A program made the translations under genes and the position numbers. Shown in pieces: positions 21,867-27,008 of a stretch of DNA of 27,008 bases. Within the stretch, counting starts at the first letter, position 1, and the number at the start of each line of letters is the position of its first letter. The DNA comes from an uncultured Eubacterium sp. (GTDB lineage: Bacteria; Bacillota; Clostridia; Lachnospirales; CAG-274), in the NCBI GenBank assembly GCA_900545305.1, contig UQYD01000025.1:1-27008 (forward strand). Direction: 5' to 3'. A model generated the notes under the pieces. The model ran no database searches, had not been told where the DNA came from, and worked only from the letters and a program-made list of their open reading frames with translations.

Positions 21867-22536
21867 CTTTTTTCTCTAAATCGTCAGGTAATTTATTAAA
21901 ATAACCTTCAAGTCTAAAAATAGGCTGACCCATTTCAGAAAATTTCTTTTCATATTCTGTCATAACATTTCCTTCATAGTCACTATTGTGTAAATCCAAA
22001 GAAATGTTGTGTAATCTCCAACCCTTATCTGCAATTTCATTAAGACTGAAATCAAACAATGGCTGGTTATCTGTCTTCATAAAGACTTCTCCACCCTTTT
22101 CACCGAAAAGAACTTCGTATAAATTAAGGAAATTTCTGTGAGTAAGTCTTCTCTTTGCCCACTTCTTACGCTGACGCCAAGGGTCGCAGAAGTTAATGTA
22201 AAGTCTTTCAACTTCGCCAGTTTCAAAAATTTCATTAATGTTAGCTACATTTTCAACCATAAATCTAATATTTTCGCCAACACCACTTTCACGACTTTTT
22301 TTAAGAGCAGCTGCCACAATCTGGTCTTCCTTTTCCATACCAATAAAATTGATATTTGGATAAAGCTTGCTCATTTCACTTAAAAAGCCACCTTTTCCAC
22401 AACCTATTTCAACATATATAGGATTATCGTTGCCAAAAGCTTTATTCCACTTACCCTTATTTTCTGTTGGATTAGTGACAAGAGCCTTATTGTTAGCCAT
22501 TTCAGCTTCTGACCACGGTTTTCTTCTGTGACGCAT
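21859..22536 (-). CDS. trmB: tRNA (guanine-N7-)-methyltransferase
   Basis: A 225-residue SAM-dependent enzyme that methylates G46 in the tRNA variable loop. VEIGCGKGGFL is the SAM-binding motif I, GMEKE follows, and INFCDPWRQRKKWAKRRLTH is the family motif (usually F-P/C-DPWP followed by basic residues; here the usual second proline is Arg). NVMTEYEKKF near the end is also typical. AAGGAT lies eight bases before the ATG. It follows the 321-residue protein by 13 bases and overlaps the small Cys-rich gene downstream. Confidence 0.95.
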   Translation of the reverse strand: MRHRRKPWSEAEMANNKALVTNPTENKGKWNKAFGNDNPIYVEIGCGKGGFLSEMSKLYPNINFIGMEKEDQIVAAALKKSRESGVGENIRFMVENVANINEIFETGEVERLYINFCDPWRQRKKWAKRRLTHRNFLNLYEVLFGEKGGEVFMKTDNQPLFDFSLNEIADKGWRLHNISLDLHNSDYEGNVMTEYEKKFSEMGQPIFRLEGYFNKLPDDLEKKDE

Positions 22537-22549
22537 AAATTTATCCTTT

Positions 22550-23515
22550 CTAACACTTTAATAAACAATAGCAGGACTCCCCTGCCTTTAATTCTCCACC
22601 ATTCATAGGTTTACATTCTTTAAAGCCCTGTATTTGAGCTTCTAATTTGTAAGACGGGTCATATTTACAAGGTACGCCCATCCAATAGTTTTTGCCATCT
22701 CTGCCCAATAGCAAATGTTTATATTCCCTACAGCCTTTTATAACAAATGGATTATTGCAATATTTCCACAAATCTTTTACTGCACAAATCTCTCTGATAT
22801 TAACCTTAACCCACTTTATATTGTCATCGCCAAAAGGCTTTACTTCATTGCGAGAAAATATGTAATCTGTATTTGCTGACACAGTAATTGCCTGTATTTC
22901 ATCAATACTATCACTAAATTCATTTACCAGTTGAACTATTTTTTCTTTGTCCTTCTGATTAATTTCTTCAGTAGCATTTTCAGCTATACTATTTTGTGGT
23001 TCTTCTTCAATTTCTGTAACAGGTTGTTCCTTTTCTATATTTTCAACCTTATCTTCCACAACTGCACTTACAATTTTCTCAGGTTCTTTAACCTCTATAA
23101 TTTCTGGCTTAATAGCCATAATAGTTTCCGGCTGTTTATGATTTTCCGGCTTTGCCATAAGGCACTGTTGCCAGTTATATTCATCTTTTACAAAACCAAT
23201 AAGAGGTGCTTTATCTTTAACAAGAACAGCAAGGGCTCTGATGTCTGAAAGTACACCATCAGGCTTAAACTCCCATTTTACTTCACCCCTGCCACTATTA
23301 TTTACATATAAAGGTCTGTCCACTTCAACGCTATCATCTTTACTTAAAACACAAACTCTGTAATCATTGTCACTCTTTAAACCTTGAGCCTGCAAAAGAA
23401 GTCTACCTCTGCCATTCCTGATTTCAACAATAGCTCTGCCAACGCAACCTCTGACATCTTTTACATAATCACTACAGCCCTGTTTTAATGTAATAAAAGT
23501 TCTTGAATACGCCAT
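22550..23515 (-). CDS. Two-domain conserved clostridial protein of unknown function
   Basis: A 321-residue soluble protein. Residues 1-115 form a beta-rich domain (IVEIRNGRGRLLLQAQGL, then VEVDRPLYVNNSGRGEVKWEF). Residues 125-195 are an acidic low-complexity linker rich in E, K and I/V. Residues 215-321 are a second domain with HLLLGRDGKNYWMGVPCKYDPSY and a final GESCYCLLKC. This two-domain layout recalls clostridial proteins of unknown function. There is no signal peptide. AGGAGG precedes the ATG but partly overlaps an 11-bp hairpin. It lies between rsmA and trmB, so co-transcription with translation genes is likely; function is not inferred. Confidence 0.78.
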   Translation of the reverse strand: MAYSRTFITLKQGCSDYVKDVRGCVGRAIVEIRNGRGRLLLQAQGLKSDNDYRVCVLSKDDSVEVDRPLYVNNSGRGEVKWEFKPDGVLSDIRALAVLVKDKAPLIGFVKDEYNWQQCLMAKPENHKQPETIMAIKPEIIEVKEPEKIVSAVVEDKVENIEKEQPVTEIEEEPQNSIAENATEEINQKDKEKIVQLVNEFSDSIDEIQAITVSANTDYIFSRNEVKPFGDDNIKWVKVNIREICAVKDLWKYCNNPFVIKGCREYKHLLLGRDGKNYWMGVPCKYDPSYKLEAQIQGFKECKPMNGGELKAGESCYCLLKC

Positions 23516-23526
23516 AATTTATCCTC

Positions 23527-23553
23527 CTATTAAATAGTATTTCTATTCAATAG
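23527..23553 (-). promoter_or_regulatory. Hairpin abutting the ribosome site of the 321-residue protein
   Basis: Two near-identical 11-base palindromes, CTATTNAATAG (23527-23537 and 23543-23553), lie five bases apart. In RNA they can pair with each other as an 11-bp stem (central G-U) with loop AAATA; the stem's last bases overlap AGGAGG. As DNA they look like paired operator half-sites. Confidence 0.5.
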
Positions 23554-23584
23554 AGTATGAGGTAATTAGGACAGATATTCCTTT

Positions 23585-24448
23585 TTACTTTATATATTTT
23601 TCAGCCTCGTCAGTAATTTTACCATAATCTTCAAGAGTAAGACTTTCTCCTCTCACTCTTTCATCATAGCCAAGACCATTAAGCATTTTACCAATTTCAT
23701 CTTTTGACAAAGTAAGTAATCCACTACTAAAAATACAGTTTACTAAAGTTTTTCTTCTCTGACTAAAAGCAGCCTTTATAAACTCAAACATAAACTTTTC
23801 ATTATTTACCTGTACCTTTGGCTTATCCATAACTGTCAACTTAATTACAGCTGAATCAACATTAGGTCTAGGCATAAAGCAGTTTTGTGGTACATTTGCC
23901 ACAAGGTAAGGTTCACAATAATACTGTACAGCAAGAGAAAGTGAACCGTAATCCTTAGTAGATGGCTGTGCTTTCATTCTATAAGCTACTTCCTTTTGTA
24001 TCATTACTGTAATGCTTTCAACAGGAATATGATTTTCAAGCACATTCATAATAATAGGAGTAGTAATATAGTATGGTAAATTAGCTACCATTTTTATTTT
24101 CTTGTCTGGATATTTTTCAGCAATAGCATTTACATCTACTTTCAAAATATCCTCATTTATTATTTCAATATTATCAAAATCAGACAAAAGTTCACCTAAA
24201 ATAGGCACAAGGGTAGTATCTATTTCTACAGCTACAACCTTATAAGCCTCTTTTGCAAGAGCCTGTGTAAGTGTACCTATACCGGGACCTACCTCTATAA
24301 CCACATCGTCTTTTGAAATTTCAGCTGAAGACACAATTTTGCCCAGAACTCTCTCATCAACGAGAAAGTTCTGACCAAAGTTCTTCTTAAAACTGAAACC
24401 ATATTTTTCAACTATTTTTTTTGTTTTATAAGCTAAACTGGCTTCCAT
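23585..24448 (-). CDS. rsmA: 16S rRNA (adenine(1518)-N6/adenine(1519)-N6)-dimethyltransferase
   Basis: The KsgA/RsmA enzyme dimethylates two adenines in the 3' hairpin of 16S rRNA, a late step of small-subunit assembly. The 287-residue protein shows KNFGQNFLVDE at the N-terminus, EVGPGIGTLTQAL for SAM binding, VANLPYYITTPI (the NLPY catalytic motif) and FSQRRKTLVN. Its ATG shares one base with the alaS stop codon (TAATG), so translation is coupled. It is followed by a 69-base gap before the 321-residue protein. Confidence 0.97.
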   Translation of the reverse strand: MEASLAYKTKKIVEKYGFSFKKNFGQNFLVDERVLGKIVSSAEISKDDVVIEVGPGIGTLTQALAKEAYKVVAVEIDTTLVPILGELLSDFDNIEIINEDILKVDVNAIAEKYPDKKIKMVANLPYYITTPIIMNVLENHIPVESITVMIQKEVAYRMKAQPSTKDYGSLSLAVQYYCEPYLVANVPQNCFMPRPNVDSAVIKLTVMDKPKVQVNNEKFMFEFIKAAFSQRRKTLVNCIFSSGLLTLSKDEIGKMLNGLGYDERVRGESLTLEDYGKITDEAEKYIK

Positions 24449-27008
24449 TATTTTAACATATCCTCAACAGTTGTCTTAGCAGTTGCAAGGGCTTCATCAA
24501 TCTTAGATGGGTCTTTACCACCAGCCTGAGCCATATTTGGACGGCCACCACCGCCACCACCACAAACAGTTGCAGCAGCTTTTACAATATTGCCGGCTTT
24601 AGCACCCTTCTTAACAGCCTCATCACTACACATAACAACAAAATTAACCTTACCGTCTACATCAGATGCAAGAACGATAACACCTTCGCCACTCTTTTCC
24701 TTAATCTGGTCACCCATATTTCTAAGAGCATTCATATCAATGCCACTTACCTTAGCAGAAACATACTTAAAGCCGTTTACATCTTCAGCCTTAGCAATAA
24801 TTTCATCTACAAGACCACCAGAAAGCTTAGATTTAAGACTTTCTAATTCGCTTGAAAGCTGTTTATTTTCTTCAAGAACGTGTTCAATCTTAGAAATAAT
24901 ATTCTTAGAGTTAGTACGTAATACACCGAAGATATTATTTAAAAGGAATTCAACATCTTCATAATGATTAAGAACGCCTGCACCTGTAAGAGCTTCAATT
25001 CTTCTTGTACCAGCAGCTACACCAGTTTCAGAAATAATCTTAAATGAGCCAATCTGAGAAGAATTTGAAATGTGAGTACCACCACAGAATTCAACAGAGT
25101 AATCACCAACACTTACAACTCTTACTACATCGCCGTACTTTTCACCAAAGAGTGCCATAGCACCAAGCTTTTTAGCTTCTTCCATAGGCATTTCTTCCAT
25201 TTTTACTGGAATACTTGCAAGAATTTTTTCATTTACAATGTGTTCAACTCTAGCTAAATCTTCCTTGCTAATAGCTTCAAAGTGAGTAAAGTCAAAACGC
25301 AATCTATCCTTTGAAACATATGAACCGGCCTGTTCAATATGAGAACCTAAAACTTCTCTTAAAGCAGCCTGTAAAATATGAGTTGCTGTATGGTTTCTAG
25401 CAATATCCATTCTATTCTTTACATCAATATCAAGGTCAATAGTATCGCCAACCTTAATCTGACCATTTTCAACAACACCTGTGTGGATAAACTTGTTGCC
25501 ACCAAACTTAACACAATCATTAATCTTAATGTTGCAGTTATCGTTGTGCATTGTACCACAGTCGCCTACCTGACCACCCATTTCAGCATAGAAAGGAGTC
25601 TTGTCAACAACGATAGAAACCTTATCGCCTTCACTTGCAGTATCTACAACAGCGTCATTGCTTACAATAGCAAGAACCTTTGCACCAGCATAGCTGTAAT
25701 CTGTATAACCAACAAATTCAGTAGACATAGCAGGGTCAAGCTGGTTGAATACAGTCTCATCAGCACCCATATAAGTGTCTGTTGCTCTTGCATTTCTAGC
25801 TCTTTCTTTCTGCTTCTGCATTTCAGCCTTGAAGGCTTCCATATCCATTGTCATACCCTGTTCTTCAAGAATTTCTTCCATTAATTCAACTGGGAAACCA
25901 TAAGTATCGTAGAGCTTGAATGAATCTGCACCACCGAGAATATCTTCGCCTTCCTGAGCCTTGATTTCTTCAATCTTCTGCTTTAAGAGTGAAAGACCTG
26001 TATCAATAGTTGCAGCAAATCTACTTTCTTCATTATTTAAAATATTGAAGATATGGTCCTTCTTATCAACAAGTTCAGGATAAGCCTTACCGGAATTTTC
26101 AATAACAACCTTACATACTTCTGTCATAAAGTTGCCTTCAATACCAAGAAGTCTACCATGTCTAGCAGCACGTCTTAAAAGTCTTCTTAATACATAACCT
26201 CTACCTTCATTAGAAGGAAGTACACCGTCAGCTGTCATAAATGCAACTGAACGAATATGGTCAGTAATAACTCTGATAGAAATATCAGTCTTTTCATTTA
26301 CACCATATTCAACGCCGGCAAGAGCACATACCTTATCTCTAATAGCCTTTACTGTATCTACATCAAAAATAGAGTTTACACCCTGCATAACAGTTGCAAT
26401 TCTTTCAAGACCCATACCAGTATCAATGTTAGGGTGGTCAAGATTAGAATAAGAACCGTCTTCTTCCTTACAGAACTGAGTGAATACAAGGTTCCAGATT
26501 TCCATATATCTGTCACAGTCACAACCTACTGTACAACCAGGCTGTCCACAGCCGTATTCTTCACCCTTGTCGTAGTAGATTTCAGAACATGGCCCACATG
26601 GACCTACACCATGTTCCCAGAAGTTGTCTTCCTTACCCATTCTGAAAATTCTTTCTGGAGCAAGACCAATTTCCTTGTTCCAAATATCGAATGCTTCGTC
26701 ATCATCCTGATATACAGAAACATAAAGTCTGTCTTCAGGAAGCTTTACTACCTGTGTAAAGAATTCCCATGCCCAGTTAATGGCTTCTCTCTTAAAGTAG
26801 TCACCAAAAGAGAAGTTACCAAGCATTTCGAAGAATGTACCATGACGTGCAGTCTTACCTACATTTTCAATATCGCCTGTTCTGATACACTTCTGGCAAG
26901 TTGTTACTCTCTTTCTTGGTGGGACCTGCTGACCTGAAAAGAAAGGATTTAAAGAAGCCATACCAGAATTAATAAGAAACAAACTCTTGTCATTGTGAGA
27001 AACTAATG
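24448..27008 (-). CDS. alaS: Alanyl-tRNA synthetase (5' end outside the window)
   Basis: Charges tRNA-Ala with alanine and edits mischarged Ser and Gly. About 852 residues are present; roughly the first 35 are beyond the right edge, because the frame stays open to 27006 and reads SHNDKSLFLINSGM, matching the usual internal sequence. The TTG at 26982 is therefore not the start. Visible motifs are RKRVTTCQKCIRTGDIENVG, ARHGTFFEMLGNFSFG, the zinc-like CGQPGCTVGCDCDR insertion, HTATHIL and CGGTHI of the editing site, and the C-terminal GGGGGGRPNMAQAGG of the C-Ala domain. It is the first visible gene of the cluster alaS-rsmA-unknown-trmB-small Cys protein. Confidence 0.98.
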   Translation of the reverse strand, partial: LVSHNDKSLFLINSGMASLNPFFSGQQVPPRKRVTTCQKCIRTGDIENVGKTARHGTFFEMLGNFSFGDYFKREAINWAWEFFTQVVKLPEDRLYVSVYQDDDEAFDIWNKEIGLAPERIFRMGKEDNFWEHGVGPCGPCSEIYYDKGEEYGCGQPGCTVGCDCDRYMEIWNLVFTQFCKEEDGSYSNLDHPNIDTGMGLERIATVMQGVNSIFDVDTVKAIRDKVCALAGVEYGVNEKTDISIRVITDHIRSVAFMTADGVLPSNEGRGYVLRRLLRRAARHGRLLGIEGNFMTEVCKVVIENSGKAYPELVDKKDHIFNILNNEESRFAATIDTGLSLLKQKIEEIKAQEGEDILGGADSFKLYDTYGFPVELMEEILEEQGMTMDMEAFKAEMQKQKERARNARATDTYMGADETVFNQLDPAMSTEFVGYTDYSYAGAKVLAIVSNDAVVDTASEGDKVSIVVDKTPFYAEMGGQVGDCGTMHNDNCNIKINDCVKFGGNKFIHTGVVENGQIKVGDTIDLDIDVKNRMDIARNHTATHILQAALREVLGSHIEQAGSYVSKDRLRFDFTHFEAISKEDLARVEHIVNEKILASIPVKMEEMPMEEAKKLGAMALFGEKYGDVVRVVSVGDYSVEFCGGTHISNSSQIGSFKIISETGVAAGTRRIEALTGAGVLNHYEDVEFLLNNIFGVLRTNSKNIISKIEHVLEENKQLSSELESLKSKLSGGLVDEIIAKAEDVNGFKYVSAKVSGIDMNALRNMGDQIKEKSGEGVIVLASDVDGKVNFVVMCSDEAVKKGAKAGNIVKAAATVCGGGGGGRPNMAQAGGKDPSKIDEALATAKTTVEDMLK

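Overview
The window is AT-rich DNA from a Gram-positive anaerobe of the class Clostridia, most likely a gut or rumen Lachnospiraceae-type bacterium. The evidence is strong AGGAGG ribosome sites, consensus sigma-A promoters with 17-base spacers, U-tract intrinsic terminators, an ANTAR regulator next to a type I-alpha glutamine synthetase, a secreted dockerin-bearing pectate lyase with ETTT-type linkers, and a cysteine-rich protein resembling spore-coat proteins. The species cannot be named from the sequence alone. There are no rRNA genes, transposases, prophage genes or CRISPR arrays.

Layout, left to right. 100-1299 (-) is a CPA2-type cation/proton antiporter. 1606-3747 (-) is glnA followed by an ANTAR-domain protein; glnA has a perfect promoter and a leader RNA that looks like an ANTAR antitermination switch. 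4068-8933 (-) is a compact purine operon, purC-purF-purB-purA, with 13-15 base gaps and its own promoter. 9105-9908 (-) is a lone ParB/Noc-like protein, divergent from a small ferritin-like diiron protein (10053-10475, +). 10535-13945 (-) is the large pectate lyase, divergent from mscL. A small membrane protein gene and tRNA-Leu(UAG) follow on the minus strand. hisC and a small membrane protein form a plus-strand pair, facing a lipoprotein gene. Next come a Cys/His-tailed protein, a CDF metal transporter behind a leader terminator, and tRNA-Arg(CCU). The right part holds a small membrane-anchored protein, a 75-residue hypothetical protein, a cupin, and the minus-strand cluster alaS (cut by the window edge)-rsmA-unknown-trmB-small Cys protein.

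How it fits together: GlnA makes the glutamine that PurF consumes, so nitrogen and purine synthesis sit side by side but under separate promoters. The alaS-rsmA-trmB cluster is translation and RNA modification.

The most unusual signal is a family of non-coding arrays at 1335-1560, 2246-2343 and 20074-20188. They are built from tightly packed perfect or near-perfect palindromes that alternate a constant hairpin and a constant linker with interchangeable variable hairpins. All three have the same orientation and each directly abuts the U-tract of a minus-strand intrinsic terminator. I do not recognise this family. The second strongest signal is the glnA leader, where a 4-bp stem with an A1/G4 hexaloop is mutually exclusive with the base of a long downstream hairpin.
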